64,000 nt of DNA from a virus: positions 124,001-188,000 of the IMG/VR virus record IMGVR_UViG_3300028392_000030; one strand, given 5' to 3'. Position 1 is the first letter of the stretch. Every line of letters begins with the position of its first letter. The notes under the pieces are model-generated. The model was not told the origin of the DNA. It saw nothing but the letters and a program-made list of their open reading frames with translations, and ran no database searches. The translations under genes were made by a program, and so were the position numbers. Positions 1 to 10,495 of this stretch are shown piece by piece.

Positions 1-3000
1 CATGTAAATTGATTTGCGGAATTGTAAGTTTGTTCTGAATAGGTCAGCTTATTCCAGCCCAGCCAGTTTAAAAAGCTAGGTGCTAGTATTTGATTAATTT
101 CAGCAAGACTATATCCAGTAGATCTAAACTGTCCAGGAGTGACATCAGTTATGGTCAATGGTATTTCAGATTTAATTTTTAAGTTGTTGAAAATTCTAGT
201 TTCAAACTCCAACAGCAGTTGATCTCTAAAATCACCAAATGCCAATGTTAAACTTCCGTCGTGTCCCTGAATTACCCAGGCGGGATTAACATAAGTTGTA
301 TCATAATATATCTTGGGTTGGAACGCAGGATACAGTCCTAACTTGGTAGGAGTATTAGGAACGAATGTTCCATAGGTAGTGGCATATTCCTGAATAACAA
401 TCACATCGCCTGCTGACAGTGGCACGGTTATAGTCAATGTAGGAGTGTCGGTGCTGACAACATAGTCATAGCCAGACTGTAAAAGAACATCATTGACATA
501 GACCAATACACTCTGATAATTTGAACTGGTAAAGTTGTAGGTGGTATTAAGATTAAATGTCGGTGTTGAAATCTGTGAATAAGTTGTAGTGGTTGTAGTA
601 TACACCGGATTAGCCGGCAACATATCTGTCCAATAGAACGGATTCGTTTGGGTGCGTCCAGCAACCAGCTGCGTAACAATAGCTGTCAACATTGCTGGAA
701 CTGTATAATTTGTATAATCCGTAGTCACAGCCGCATTTAGCAATTGTGCTTTATACTGTTCATATTCTCTACTGCTGTAGGCCAATGAATCAAAAATATT
801 ATATTGCTTTGACCTCATGAAATAACCAGCCAGGGTCATTGGCGAACTATTTTGTATAATGTTGGTGCCGTAAGGTATGATATTACCTAGGTCTCGAGTA
901 TTATTATTTCCATTGATTGGGCCAACTAATCCCAACAAGTTTTCACAAATTGATTCGTAGTGTGTTCTTGCAGTGCCTACAGTAAAGTATGGACTATTAA
1001 CATTGAGTGGATTATTTTCAAGGTTAATAGGAACTTGATAGAATGCCACTTTGCTCGATTGATCACTCAGCACAAGAACTTCGACAACGTCGCCGGCGGC
1101 AAATACTGTGCCATTGTTGTATTTTGCGTCTACCCAGGTTATTGTGGTACTGTTGTCTGTTGTCGCTACTGAATATTTGTAGGATTCTTGGAATTCACTG
1201 CTTACATATAATTGAATGCCCGGAACTGTAGTATCTGGCAAAGCGGCAACATCGAGTTGCAACGGGCGCCCATCATAGCTAAACTGAAACTGCTGTCTTG
1301 CGCGACTTGGAACCGCTGCTGTTTGCCATCCTAATTCACGCTTATAAGCAAGTCGATCCAGATATTCTCGAACAAAACCCAAACTGATATTTTTAGTATA
1401 CCCTACACTATCTATAGTATAGTTAAAAGTGTCGGTATATAAGTTGTTGTCAAACACTATGTCGCCAATGTTTGATAGGCTTAGATACTTGATGGCAAAT
1501 CCCAATACAGGATCTTTGCCGTTGCTAGACGGAGCATAGGAAAATAACTTAGATCCTCTAAAATTGCTACTGGGATACACAACAGGATCAGAAAAACTTA
1601 CACCGTTGGCGTCATATATATTGAACAGAGGTGCTTGGTTAGTTGAAGTTTTTTGCTGAGCGGCGATCCAACTAACTCCGTTGAACCAAAAACTTTTACC
1701 TTGTAATGTAAGTCCACTGAGACATACTACACTATTATCAACTACTATGTTACCATTGGTGGCTGGTACCAAATTGATCACTGGTTCGGCCAGCAACGGA
1801 GGCACAGTGTCAGGTGTGATAAATTCCACTACATATATTTTATCACGCACATCCGGATCGTCATCTACTGCAAATATAATACGACTACCGTTTATTAAAT
1901 TGTAGCCATCAACACCATACCCAGTGGCTCCGTTGACTGTGCTGAGCGCATCTGTATTTGAAAAGTCAATAATATCTACTGGTTGTTTGCTTTTTGTACC
2001 AAAATCAAATAATCGAGTTCCACTTCGAAATTCTAGTATAGGACGGCGGGCTCGTAAAGCATTATCTACAACCAGCACACTGTTATTGTATGCAGCTGAT
2101 TGTTCAATTACACTAATATGGAACCAACGGTTGCTTCTGGTCCACGGGTTTAAATCTGGGCTTGCACGATTGATTGTCAAATAGTCTGGCACTGCTGGTT
2201 GATTTAAACTGGCATCATAGTTGCCAAAATCATAAAGAGTGCTGTCGTATGGTACAGAGCTACTTTGTGTGTAGGTCTCGGGCGTTACAAAGTCTGTAAC
2301 CAACAACAACTGTATGGCTGTGCCTACACCTTCAACATAATAACTATTTCCTTGGTAACTGGCCGGAACAACAGATCCAATGAATTGAACTTTAAGACCA
2401 TTGGTAAAAATCACCCCATTGGGACTGGTGTAATTTTTCTTGCCAAGTATATCTAAAATATCTAATGCATCAGCGGCACTTTGATTGATGAGATTTATTT
2501 CACCAAAGATACCAGGATCAATACCATCCTGATAATATAGTCTATTTCTTGTTGCGGCCAACAATGGAATTTGTTGGAAAGCGCCAAGTTCATCTTTATA
2601 CCAACTGGTATTGGAATATACTGTGCCAAATTGTATGTTAAATTTATACAAGTCCGGTATGTCGTATACACTGGTCAAACGCATATACTGGCCGCCACCT
2701 TCGGCGGTTATGTATTGTATTTGCCAAACACTACGCTGAATTGCTACATCCGCAATTGGTGTGGTTTGATCAAAGTCCAAGCTGTCAAACGAACCTGGTC
2801 CTGCCAACACAGGATCTTCAGGCGGTGCTGTTCTAACCAATGGGTCAAACTGTGATTTGATTAGCCAGCCGCCGGCTGAAGGATCAGGATCAGGTTCTGT
2901 GAATACAATCGTGCGGCCTTCCAAGTTTGTAATACCGTCAATTCCGGTAGGATTTTCAGCTAAGAACTGATCAACAAACACATTATTAAGTTGATCAAAT

Positions 3001-4133
3001 TGCAAATTAGTTATGAGACCTACTTGACCGCCGTTGGTGTCAATGTAAGGAAGATCATAATAAAAATCTTGGGCGTTACTGAAAGGGACATCAAAAGTTA
3101 TTGTGCCAAGATCAATACCGTTGTTGGTTACTCCATTGACTGGTCCAAGACGGCTACTGATATTTGGAGTGCTGGGTATGCGACCGTTTACTCCAGGGTC
3201 TGTTTGAATCCAGAAATCAGGACCTGTACCAGGAGTAGCGTCTACAATAGTAAACACGCCTTGCATGTTCATCTGTGTAGAATTATTGTAGTATAGGGTA
3301 TCCGGAGCATTTTGCGGCACTGTAAAAGTAATTGTTCCTGTGGCAGCACCATTGTTGATAACACCTTCGGTGAACAAATTGTTAATGCCCAGTGTTTGTT
3401 GTGTCTTGATATAAAACGGCAATGCTGGCGTAGATACCAGTGTAAATGTGTAGGTGTTCCCACGCACCAAGGTCAAGGTAGGATTGATGTCGTAATCAAT
3501 TACCCAGGCACTGGTGCCTTGGTTTGAAACACGGAAATTGACACTACTTGTTTCATTTTGTGCCACTTGGAAAGTATAACTTCCACCACGAACCAATGTC
3601 AGTGTAGGATTCTCACCAGATACACCTGTGAATGTATAAGCACCGTTGTCTCTAGTAACTACAAAATTGTCAGTAAGCGGCACGGCTCCAGTAAACACAT
3701 CAACTGCATTTGGGCCACCTGGTAACCAGTAATACTGTGCATAATTGACATACTTGTCAAAATCTACAAAAGGATCCCAAGCATAATATTCGCTGGTATA
3801 AAGTTGATCAGCATTTTGAGTAACAGCGCCTTGCAGATTCAACGCATCAGTTATGCCAGGATATGTTATAGCATCAACTACCTTCTTACTGTTGGTTGGA
3901 TCGATCTGAACTACGCCTGGCTCGAGTTGATAATTGGTTCGAGTTGCTGTGGGTTCTGTGACATAATAATCTCCCGGAATGACTCCAGGACCAACACGGC
4001 GTCCTACAAATCCTTGTATTTGTTTCAGCTGAGGTTCTTGGATCAACTGATCCAGTGTGGCGGCTAATACTTGTCTATTGGTAGAGGTCTGAAAGATTTC
4101 TGGTAAGAAATCTACCGATCTAGTGCGGGCCAT
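1..4133 (-). CDS. Very large virion structural (baseplate-region) protein, C-terminus beyond window
   Basis: An open frame runs from the ATG at 4133 to the window edge with no stop in the parts I translated, so about 1,377 residues are visible and the end is missing. It begins MARTRSVDFLPEIFQTSTN, which I recall as the start of large structural proteins next to gp6 in T4-like phages of marine bacteria. Its ATG overlaps the gp6 stop (TAATG), so translation is probably coupled and the product probably belongs to the baseplate or tail. Around residues 170-290 lie two tandem beta-sandwich repeats, each with NPTLTLVRG followed by a YTF motif. They resemble phage cupredoxin-like domains but lack the usual His and Cys copper ligands. 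The rest is rich in Asn, Thr, Tyr and Ser with no catalytic motif seen. Assignment to T4 gp7 would be by position only. Confidence 0.75.
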   Translation of the reverse strand, partial: MARTRSVDFLPEIFQTSTNRQVLAATLDQLIQEPQLKQIQGFVGRRVGPGVIPGDYYVTEPTATRTNYQLEPGVVQIDPTNSKKVVDAITYPGITDALNLQGAVTQNADQLYTSEYYAWDPFVDFDKYVNYAQYYWLPGGPNAVDVFTGAVPLTDNFVVTRDNGAYTFTGVSGENPTLTLVRGGSYTFQVAQNETSSVNFRVSNQGTSAWVIDYDINPTLTLVRGNTYTFTLVSTPALPFYIKTQQTLGINNLFTEGVINNGAATGTITFTVPQNAPDTLYYNNSTQMNMQGVFTIVDATPGTGPDFWIQTDPGVNGRIPSTPNISSRLGPVNGVTNNGIDLGTITFDVPFSNAQDFYYDLPYIDTNGGQVGLITNLQFDQLNNVFVDQFLAENPTGIDGITNLEGRTIVFTEPDPDPSAGGWLIKSQFDPLVRTAPPEDPVLAGPGSFDSLDFDQTTPIADVAIQRSVWQIQYITAEGGGQYMRLTSVYDIPDLYKFNIQFGTVYSNTSWYKDELGAFQQIPLLAATRNRLYYQDGIDPGIFGEINLINQSAADALDILDILGKKNYTSPNGVIFTNGLKVQFIGSVVPASYQGNSYYVEGVGTAIQLLLVTDFVTPETYTQSSSVPYDSTLYDFGNYDASLNQPAVPDYLTINRASPDLNPWTRSNRWFHISVIEQSAAYNNSVLVVDNALRARRPILEFRSGTRLFDFGTKSKQPVDIIDFSNTDALSTVNGATGYGVDGYNLINGSRIIFAVDDDPDVRDKIYVVEFITPDTVPPLLAEPVINLVPATNGNIVVDNSVVCLSGLTLQGKSFWFNGVSWIAAQQKTSTNQAPLFNIYDANGVSFSDPVVYPSSNFRGSKLFSYAPSSNGKDPVLGFAIKYLSLSNIGDIVFDNNLYTDTFNYTIDSVGYTKNISLGFVREYLDRLAYKRELGWQTAAVPSRARQQFQFSYDGRPLQLDVAALPDTTVPGIQLYVSSEFQESYKYSVATTDNSTTITWVDAKYNNGTVFAAGDVVEVLVLSDQSSKVAFYQVPINLENNPLNVNSPYFTVGTARTHYESICENLLGLVGPINGNNNTRDLGNIIPYGTNIIQNSSPMTLAGYFMRSKQYNIFDSLAYSSREYEQYKAQLLNAAVTTDYTNYTVPAMLTAIVTQLVAGRTQTNPFYWTDMLPANPVYTTTTTTYSQISTPTFNLNTTYNFTSSNYQSVLVYVNDVLLQSGYDYVVSTDTPTLTITVPLSAGDVIVIQEYATTYGTFVPNTPTKLGLYPAFQPKIYYDTTYVNPAWVIQGHDGSLTLAFGDFRDQLLLEFETRIFNNLKIKSEIPLTITDVTPGQFRSTGYSLAEINQILAPSFLNWLGWNKLTYSEQTYNSANQFT

Positions 4134-7100
4134 TAAATTACTCCACTGCCAGGAGCAGTTCGTATATTCGTACTAGTTAATGCAGTAATTACTTCGACGT
4201 TTTGCACAGTGGCTCCATTTACAAATATCTGATTGGGGGCGCAACGAATTTCATATAAACTTCCAAAATACTTATCCTGATTAAGCGGCACCAAAACTAC
4301 ACTACTGACAATGCCGGACAACTTGTCATGCAAGAAACCCGACAGTTCTGAGAAGTAAAATGTGTCACCAAAGTCCCACAGATCTAAACTAAAATATTGA
4401 TTGAGATATTGAACTACCAAGTTCTGAATTTCACTAGTGCTGGCCACACTTTGTGCGGCACGGATCACTTTGATTGTTGCTTGAAGTTCGGGCAAGGCCT
4501 TGGCTCCAAACAATGGTTGGAATTGCACACTGTTCAAGATCATTGTGTCAGACAGCATTTTATAATTGTTTAATCCAGCATAGGCTGTATTTAAAAAATC
4601 AAGAGTTGGTGGTTGCGGCTCAGTCACTGTTCCTGTGGTATCTTGTATGTAATTTGTATAAGCAATATAATATTCGTTGGTTACAACATACACATCAATG
4701 ATATTGGTAGTACCAGGATCAATTCTGTTGGTCAACGGACTATTGTGTCTGTATTGGAAAAACAAGTTCTGGCGGCCAGTTTGAGCAATGTATTCATCGG
4801 TTGCTGCTAACGAACGGACGCCTGTTGCGACATCTGCTACCAATATATAAAATACTTGATCGGTGTAGGTATAGAACACTTGTCCAGGCGTATATTCAGC
4901 CATGACTACTAACACATCATTTTCTGTGGCATACTGGCTGTTGACTATTCCTGAATCAATCAACACATATCTTTGCAAATTATCAAAATCCACAATGCGT
5001 TTTAAAAATACCCATGGGCTACCGGCTGATGCAGGATTGGGTACAGGTCCAATGATCTCAGAGAAGAAGTCTGGATTATCAGGAACACCATCATTGTTTC
5101 TGTCAGAGAACGAGACCAACACTTGATAATCATCGACTAGGCCGTCAATTTGTATAGGTTGTCCTACTATTTTGGTTATAATGTCTGACCCTAGTGGTGC
5201 TGCCGAGGTAGGCTGACTATTGGTTTTTAACACATTTATAAAGTCGCTAATAGTTGTGCCAGTTCTGCTGTCATATACCAACTGGTCACCACTGAAGAAG
5301 AACCTAGTCTGAACCACACTTCCAAAATAATAATCAAGCGCACGGAAACTAACAGTATAAAATCCGCTGTTGAACACAAATTCAACAAACCAACTTGCGT
5401 CTAATCCTGCACCAGATGTATTGCCGGCATAGGCCTGGCTCCAAGCAGCATCAACGTTTAAATTTGTTGTGGTTATTAGGTACCATGTACCAGCAGTGCC
5501 AGTAATGTTTCCTAAACTATCATAACCTAAACCAAAATTTCTTTTCAGCGCAATTTGTTCGGCCATACTGGTCTGCAGGCTAGTTGGCAATTCTTTAACA
5601 AAAATAGGTATAACCTGGACAGCTATTGCATCTGTGGGCACATACTGGTTTAATACAACAGGACCTAGACCGCTAGGAAGATTACCTTGGCCTTGATTTG
5701 TTCCATCAAGATATATTTCTAAAGGACTGGCCCAAATGATAAGTTTTTCATCAGCTAATGTTGGCGAACCAACTTGTAACCGATTGTTGGCATCAAAATA
5801 ATAACCAGCAGGTGCAGCAAATTTTACAAGGCTGCCCACAGTGATAAATTGAGCGTTGGACGACGAAGTGCCGTTAATTGGCACAGGGTTTCCTAGGCTG
5901 TTTACAAAATATCCAGTGGCACTGCCAGCTTGGCTGGTGCTGAGGTGCCAACTCATAGACAAACTAGTCAATGGCGCACGGGGAAATTGTGCATAATAAA
6001 ATTGTTGTGCTTGACTTTTGGCTAGTAACGGTTGAACTTCGTTTAAAATAACACTGTTGGTTTCGTTAGTAGTTTGTGTAATGAACTGAAAAGTGGGCAA
6101 ACTATAGTTTTGATACAAAGCGCCGTCGCTACTGAAGGTGTTGGTACTGGAATATTTTCCAGTGTTGTCTACCAAATCAAGATAGCGACTCACGCCAATG
6201 CTGGAACGATTTAGTGCTTTGCTTTTTAAAATTGAGTTGTAGGCTGTGTGTGGGAAGTTGTTGTAATCTTCACCATTGACCATGCGATTCTGTGTATAGT
6301 ATCTTGCAGGAGCATTGTTTTTAATTTGTGCAAGAGTCTCGCGTGGTTGTGCGTTTGATACTGGTGTTGTAATACCGCAAGTAAATGTCAAAGTTTGCAA
6401 TTGTCCAGTACGACTCACATAGCTGATGGGTATGGCAATGCTTTGCATTTCTTGTGGATTGATAATATATTGCAATCCATTTGATGCACGAACATAGTTA
6501 CGGAAAGTTCCTACTGGAATATCACTGAACACTCCATCACCAAAGGTCAATGTTATCTGGTCATTGGTTCTACTGGTCACACTGAACAAGGGGCGACTAC
6601 CTGGAGCAGTTTGTTCTGCAGCTGCTCCATACACACTGGGGACATAGGTCCATTCTTTGGTAATACTACCAACATTGTCTAATTGATATAACCAAACATC
6701 AGTGTTGTTGACACCTTCGATGTTGATATCCACCGTGCGATTGCTCACACGGTCAGCCAAATTAAAATCTTGATTTTGTAGTGTGCCTTGTTTGAACAAG
6801 AAAAAATATCCAGTATTGGCGGCGGCAAATCCTAGCTGGTCATTGCGGAATAGAATATTAAATCTTCCGCTGGGCTTTGGACTAGGCTCATAAACATAAT
6901 TTTGTCCAACAATTGTAGAAGTAACTGCTTCAAATGGCATATTAATGCCATCCACTGTGGCAGTGTACGGTACCACGGGCAAGTAGCCTGGCACAAGATT
7001 AATACTGTATTCAGCTGTGTCGACTCCAAGAATTGTTGCTCTTGCTCCAGGAACGCCTACTCGTTGTGCATCAATTAGGGCAGCATTTATAATTGCTGTG

Positions 7101-7567
7101 AACTGTTCTTGCCACGAAAAGTTTGTAGGGTCAGCCCAGTTAACTGTTACATTGGCTAGGTCAATTCCGTTGACGTCAGTTACATCTTCTGTGGTTGATA
7201 CTGAAAATACTTTGAGATAACCACTTGCTTCTATATTGCGTTTGGGAGTATAGCTGACCAAGTTGGCCAAGCGAACCACACTGTCTCTACGTTCAGCCGA
7301 ATCAATATAATTTTCGCGTGTGTTTAAATCAGTGCGGAATGCTAAACTTTGACCCATAAAGGCCATAACGTCCAGCAAGGCAATAAATTCTGAACTTTCA
7401 ATGTAGTCATTGAATGTTTCTGGATAATACAAACGTAAGTAATCTACAAAACTCTTGCGTAAGGTTTCAAAATCATAGCTTTGAAAGTCAGCCTCTTGGT
7501 ACGTTTGATAGATTCTTTTCCAATCTTCAACGCCAAAAATTACTGTTTGTCTTGTAGTAGATGCCAT
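4133..7567 (-). CDS. gp6: Baseplate wedge protein gp6
   Basis: This 1,144-residue protein opens with a region typical of gp6 of T4-like phages: an early FGVEDWKRIYQTYQEADFQS motif, then YYPETFNDYIESSEF, then FRTDLNTRENYIDSAERR near residues 77-95. Gp6 dimers form the inner ring of the baseplate wedge and hold gp25 and gp53, which are encoded nearby. It is much longer than T4 gp6 (about 660 residues). The extra length appears to be beta-rich insertions in the middle and C-terminal half, as in marine relatives. A late box (CATAAATA) lies at 7593-7586 on this strand, followed by an AGGA ribosome site before the ATG. The stop overlaps the start of the next structural gene. Confidence 0.93.
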   Translation of the reverse strand: MASTTRQTVIFGVEDWKRIYQTYQEADFQSYDFETLRKSFVDYLRLYYPETFNDYIESSEFIALLDVMAFMGQSLAFRTDLNTRENYIDSAERRDSVVRLANLVSYTPKRNIEASGYLKVFSVSTTEDVTDVNGIDLANVTVNWADPTNFSWQEQFTAIINAALIDAQRVGVPGARATILGVDTAEYSINLVPGYLPVVPYTATVDGINMPFEAVTSTIVGQNYVYEPSPKPSGRFNILFRNDQLGFAAANTGYFFLFKQGTLQNQDFNLADRVSNRTVDINIEGVNNTDVWLYQLDNVGSITKEWTYVPSVYGAAAEQTAPGSRPLFSVTSRTNDQITLTFGDGVFSDIPVGTFRNYVRASNGLQYIINPQEMQSIAIPISYVSRTGQLQTLTFTCGITTPVSNAQPRETLAQIKNNAPARYYTQNRMVNGEDYNNFPHTAYNSILKSKALNRSSIGVSRYLDLVDNTGKYSSTNTFSSDGALYQNYSLPTFQFITQTTNETNSVILNEVQPLLAKSQAQQFYYAQFPRAPLTSLSMSWHLSTSQAGSATGYFVNSLGNPVPINGTSSSNAQFITVGSLVKFAAPAGYYFDANNRLQVGSPTLADEKLIIWASPLEIYLDGTNQGQGNLPSGLGPVVLNQYVPTDAIAVQVIPIFVKELPTSLQTSMAEQIALKRNFGLGYDSLGNITGTAGTWYLITTTNLNVDAAWSQAYAGNTSGAGLDASWFVEFVFNSGFYTVSFRALDYYFGSVVQTRFFFSGDQLVYDSRTGTTISDFINVLKTNSQPTSAAPLGSDIITKIVGQPIQIDGLVDDYQVLVSFSDRNNDGVPDNPDFFSEIIGPVPNPASAGSPWVFLKRIVDFDNLQRYVLIDSGIVNSQYATENDVLVVMAEYTPGQVFYTYTDQVFYILVADVATGVRSLAATDEYIAQTGRQNLFFQYRHNSPLTNRIDPGTTNIIDVYVVTNEYYIAYTNYIQDTTGTVTEPQPPTLDFLNTAYAGLNNYKMLSDTMILNSVQFQPLFGAKALPELQATIKVIRAAQSVASTSEIQNLVVQYLNQYFSLDLWDFGDTFYFSELSGFLHDKLSGIVSSVVLVPLNQDKYFGSLYEIRCAPNQIFVNGATVQNVEVITALTSTNIRTAPGSGVI

Positions 7568-7585
7568 AATGATCCTGTGTTCTTG

Positions 7586-7593
7586 TATTTATG
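7586..7593 (-). promoter_or_regulatory. T4-type late promoter box for gp6
   Basis: CATAAATA on the minus strand, 18 bases before the gp6 ATG, with AGGA between. It matches the T4 late -10 consensus TATAAATA at seven of eight positions. Confidence 0.65.
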
Positions 7594-7612
7594 GAAATCA
7601 AAAACGGCGCAG

Positions 7613-7987
7613 TTAAACGTAACTAGCTCGGCGTTGTTGCTGATTAAAAAATATGCTCAATTGTTGTGCAGTAGTGTTGGGAACTATGGCCAGTTGTACC
7701 TGTATTAATATTCCGTTTTCCTGTGGGAAAACCTGTGTGTCCGCTATTTGTATGCGTGGATCATATCCAGCAACACGTTGAATTTCATTTTCTATTGCAG
7801 TAACTAGTGCAGGTGATTGGTTTTCAAATAGATTTTCCCACAATGTAGTGCCAAATTGTGGGCGGCCTGGCAGTTGTCCTTGTCTAATGTTTAATCCGTT
7901 TAACAAGTCACGTTTGACCAAGTCTTCATCTAATAATGTAAACTTTTTATATTGATCTTGAGTGTTAAATCCAATAAATGTCGGCAT
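7613..7987 (-). CDS. gp25: Baseplate wedge protein gp25
   Basis: A 124-residue protein of the GPW/gp25 family, about the family's usual length. Diagnostic stretches are the early DLVKRDLLNGLNIRQGQ and RPQFGTTLWENLFEN, followed by EIQRVAGYDPRIQI and a final beta strand rich in Gln. T4 gp25 is part of the wedge core that triggers sheath contraction and has a lysozyme-like fold without needing catalysis. The gene lies between gp6 and a small tail gene, as expected. A late box TTAAATA ends seven bases before the ATG and no Shine-Dalgarno is visible, so this start may be nearly leaderless. Confidence 0.92.
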   Translation of the reverse strand: MPTFIGFNTQDQYKKFTLLDEDLVKRDLLNGLNIRQGQLPGRPQFGTTLWENLFENQSPALVTAIENEIQRVAGYDPRIQIADTQVFPQENGILIQVQLAIVPNTTAQQLSIFFNQQQRRASYV

Positions 7988-7994
7988 AGTTTAG

Positions 7995-8001
7995 TATTTA
8001 A
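7995..8001 (-). promoter_or_regulatory. Late promoter box, near-leaderless class (gp25)
   Basis: TTAAATA on the minus strand with seven bases before the gp25 ATG. With T4 late spacing the transcript would begin about two bases before the start codon. Confidence 0.6.
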
Positions 8002-8846
8002 CCTTGTCTTGATCCGCGTGAAAAGCGGAAAGTGCCATCATCGTTGTTGTTCGGCAATACAGTTATGTTTATATTTCCAACATTGGCTATTAACTCAGCT
8101 GCAGCAACTGATGCAACAATATCGGCTTCTATAGCCGCAATATTAGCATATTCTAATGTAGGTATTTTAGGATTGTCAATGGTATCTGCAACCGCTTGGT
8201 CAATTTGTGTTCTAACTACTGTGTTGTCGGAACTTGGAGCAGTTGGAGCCAACAGTAATTCATCACCGTAGGTAGCAACAAAATCCATGGCATAAATTCC
8301 TTGTCTGGCGGCAATTTCTATCGCCGCAGACAAATCAGAACTTGCTGTTCCTTGTAAGTAATCAACAACCGCATCAACTCCATATCTTACCGCAGGTTGC
8401 AAGAAAGCGGCAATATATCTAGCCGGTTCGTCGCCGACGATTACTTCATAGTTAAGTAACCCTTGATATGCTCCATCATACAGTGCCGTTTGAACTTGTT
8501 CTTGCAAGATAGGAGCGTCTAGATAGTCGGTTAAACTATTGATACTGTATGCTCCGGTCCACGCAGCCGGAGAGTTCAATACAATAAGAGTCAAAGTAGG
8601 ATCAGTTATAAGATCTAATGCCGCAGGTTTTATTAGTCCAACCAAAACCAAATTAGCCGGAGTTTGCCCGTAGAGACCTATTCCTCTAGTGGCGATGTCG
8701 GTGCCGGCATACACCGCTTCACCATTGGTGGCAATGTACCAGTCTGGTAATAATTCTCCAGTGGCATCAACTGACGTATAAGCGGCGGCGGCACGTGCCT
8801 GGGCTATGAGTGCTGTAACTTGTCCTGTGTTTAAAATAGTGGTCAT
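7998..8846 (-). CDS. Putative virion structural protein next to gp5
   Basis: A 282-residue protein without a recognised enzyme motif. It is Ala-rich and helical in character. Its middle part (IKPAALDLI, then SINSLTDYLDAPILQEQVQ and FLQPAVRYGVDAVVDYLQG) resembles a helical repeat domain that I recall in tail proteins adjacent to gp5 in marine T4-like phages. Its start overlaps the gp5 stop by four bases (ATGA), so the two are probably co-translated and the product probably sits at or near the baseplate hub. The last 35 residues are low complexity (PNNNDDGTFRFSRGSRQG). The function beyond structure is unknown. Confidence 0.7.
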   Translation of the reverse strand: MTTILNTGQVTALIAQARAAAAYTSVDATGELLPDWYIATNGEAVYAGTDIATRGIGLYGQTPANLVLVGLIKPAALDLITDPTLTLIVLNSPAAWTGAYSINSLTDYLDAPILQEQVQTALYDGAYQGLLNYEVIVGDEPARYIAAFLQPAVRYGVDAVVDYLQGTASSDLSAAIEIAARQGIYAMDFVATYGDELLLAPTAPSSDNTVVRTQIDQAVADTIDNPKIPTLEYANIAAIEADIVASVAAAELIANVGNINITVLPNNNDDGTFRFSRGSRQG

Positions 8847-10492
8847 ACTGTTGTTGGTACCGTTTGAGTTGATGGTTTTGTTCCAAGGAATTCAGCTTTG
8901 TTAACTGGAGATACCACTGGTCTTGCAGCCATTCTATTAAACGCTACTTTGGCCAATTCAGTATTACTTCCTATCCGCGGAACCGTTACACTGCTAGTAG
9001 ACGTAGCCGAGGCAACGGCATTGGCCGATGTATCATTTAAGTTGGTAGTGACATCAACTCCACTGTTGTGTCCTTTGAACGGTTCGTGGGTAGGAGCTCT
9101 GGTAACAATAGTTGGTAATACTCCGGGCTCAGACACCCAACCTTTATTGGCTACCCATCGCGTGTCGGGCAGTTTGAATCCGCTCATGCTGGCCACTGGA
9201 CTGACTGCCGCGGCAGATCCGCCATTTAAGTTAATAACTGATGCCTTGAGATTTAAACTTGATCCAGCATTCCAACTGCCAGATTTACTTTGTAATGACA
9301 ATGCGCCGTCACTTCTAATTCCAACTCGAGTTTGCCCATACATAGATATTGCCTGGGCGGTACTTATGGTAATACCTGCGACTCCTTCTAACTTGAGCTG
9401 AGTGTTGGCTTTAGCTTTGATACTTCCGCCGGCATACATGTTGATGTCTTTGTCGGCATGCAAGTTTAAGGTGCCTTGTGTTCTGACATTGACCGAATTG
9501 GTGCTGTAAAGATCTATAGTTCCGTTTTGTCCTAGTTCGATCCAGCTTTGTCCATTGGCATGACAAATATAAAAACAATTGCCGTCGTCGCTCATGGTTA
9601 TCTGATGGCCTTTGGCTGTGCGTATACGCACTAAGGTATCTTTGCCACCTAGGTCACCATCGTCCATGACCAAGGTGTGGCCACCCATACGACCAATCAC
9701 TACTATGTCTTGTGGTTTAACTGCGCCTGTTTCTAACTGTTTCTTGATAGTTTCTGGTTTTAATCCGCCCTGATATATGGGCTTTCCTGGAGTGCTGATT
9801 CCATATACCGAACTAGGACTTTCTCGTTGACTACTGCTTTTGATAGGTCCACGAACAGTATCAGTGATTAATCCTTGTTGTAGAAATGTGCCAGCAATGA
9901 CACTTTGCACTGGTTTCTGTTGATCATAAAACTTGGGATTCTGATTAATGCCGACGTTCAGTTCGTTAATTTCTGTTACTGGCAACTGTGTAGCATCACC
10001 AAATAGCCCCGACGCTTTGGCTGTGCTTGATAGTGCATATTCTTTTGTGTCTACTGCACCAATTGCTGGAATCATACGATTGATTCCGTTTACTGGCACA
10101 CACCCTACATAGAAACCTTTAGTAGGATCGCCACCTACAAAGAAACACAATACTTGAACTCCAATGTCCGGCGGTGTAAACCACATGCCATAGCTGTTGC
10201 TATTGCCAGGATATGTGCCGGCTCCTGCACTGGTTCCTAACGGTGCTGTTGCTCCGTAAAAAGGCGGACAATAACTCACTGTGCGCCACAAACTAGGATC
10301 ACCTAGATTAGGTGTGCCGTCTTTATTGGTAGCACCAAATTGATCAATATACACTTGTAGTCGTCCACTACGGGTAGTATCTACATTGTTGACCACTGTG
10401 CCAATAAACGGACCCATTTCCGCAGGCATGCCACCACGATCAAATTTGTAGTTCTCTGGGCGACCTCGACTTCTTTGCGTATTCTCTGACAT
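8843..10492 (-). CDS. gp5: Baseplate hub spike protein gp5 without lysozyme domain
   Basis: A 549-residue protein with the layout of gp5/VgrG spikes. Residues about 25-150 form the OB-fold domain (MGPFIGTVVNNVDTTRSGRL, then SLWRTVSYCPPFYG and WFTPPDIGVQVLCFFVGGDP). Residues about 270-430 form a triple-stranded beta-helix needle, seen as short hydrophobic-Gly repeats such as LNLHADKDINMYAGGSIKA. T4 gp5 carries a lysozyme domain between these parts. No Glu-x8-Asp-x5-Thr lysozyme signature is present here; a lysozyme domain with that spacing is found instead in the tape-measure gene at 28,260. The Ser/Thr/Pro-rich C-terminal tail (about 470-549) is of unknown role. It is closely packed with the genes on both sides. 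Confidence 0.88.
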   Translation of the reverse strand: MSENTQRSRGRPENYKFDRGGMPAEMGPFIGTVVNNVDTTRSGRLQVYIDQFGATNKDGTPNLGDPSLWRTVSYCPPFYGATAPLGTSAGAGTYPGNSNSYGMWFTPPDIGVQVLCFFVGGDPTKGFYVGCVPVNGINRMIPAIGAVDTKEYALSSTAKASGLFGDATQLPVTEINELNVGINQNPKFYDQQKPVQSVIAGTFLQQGLITDTVRGPIKSSSQRESPSSVYGISTPGKPIYQGGLKPETIKKQLETGAVKPQDIVVIGRMGGHTLVMDDGDLGGKDTLVRIRTAKGHQITMSDDGNCFYICHANGQSWIELGQNGTIDLYSTNSVNVRTQGTLNLHADKDINMYAGGSIKAKANTQLKLEGVAGITISTAQAISMYGQTRVGIRSDGALSLQSKSGSWNAGSSLNLKASVINLNGGSAAAVSPVASMSGFKLPDTRWVANKGWVSEPGVLPTIVTRAPTHEPFKGHNSGVDVTTNLNDTSANAVASATSTSSVTVPRIGSNTELAKVAFNRMAARPVVSPVNKAEFLGTKPSTQTVPTTV

Positions 10493-10495
10493 GCT

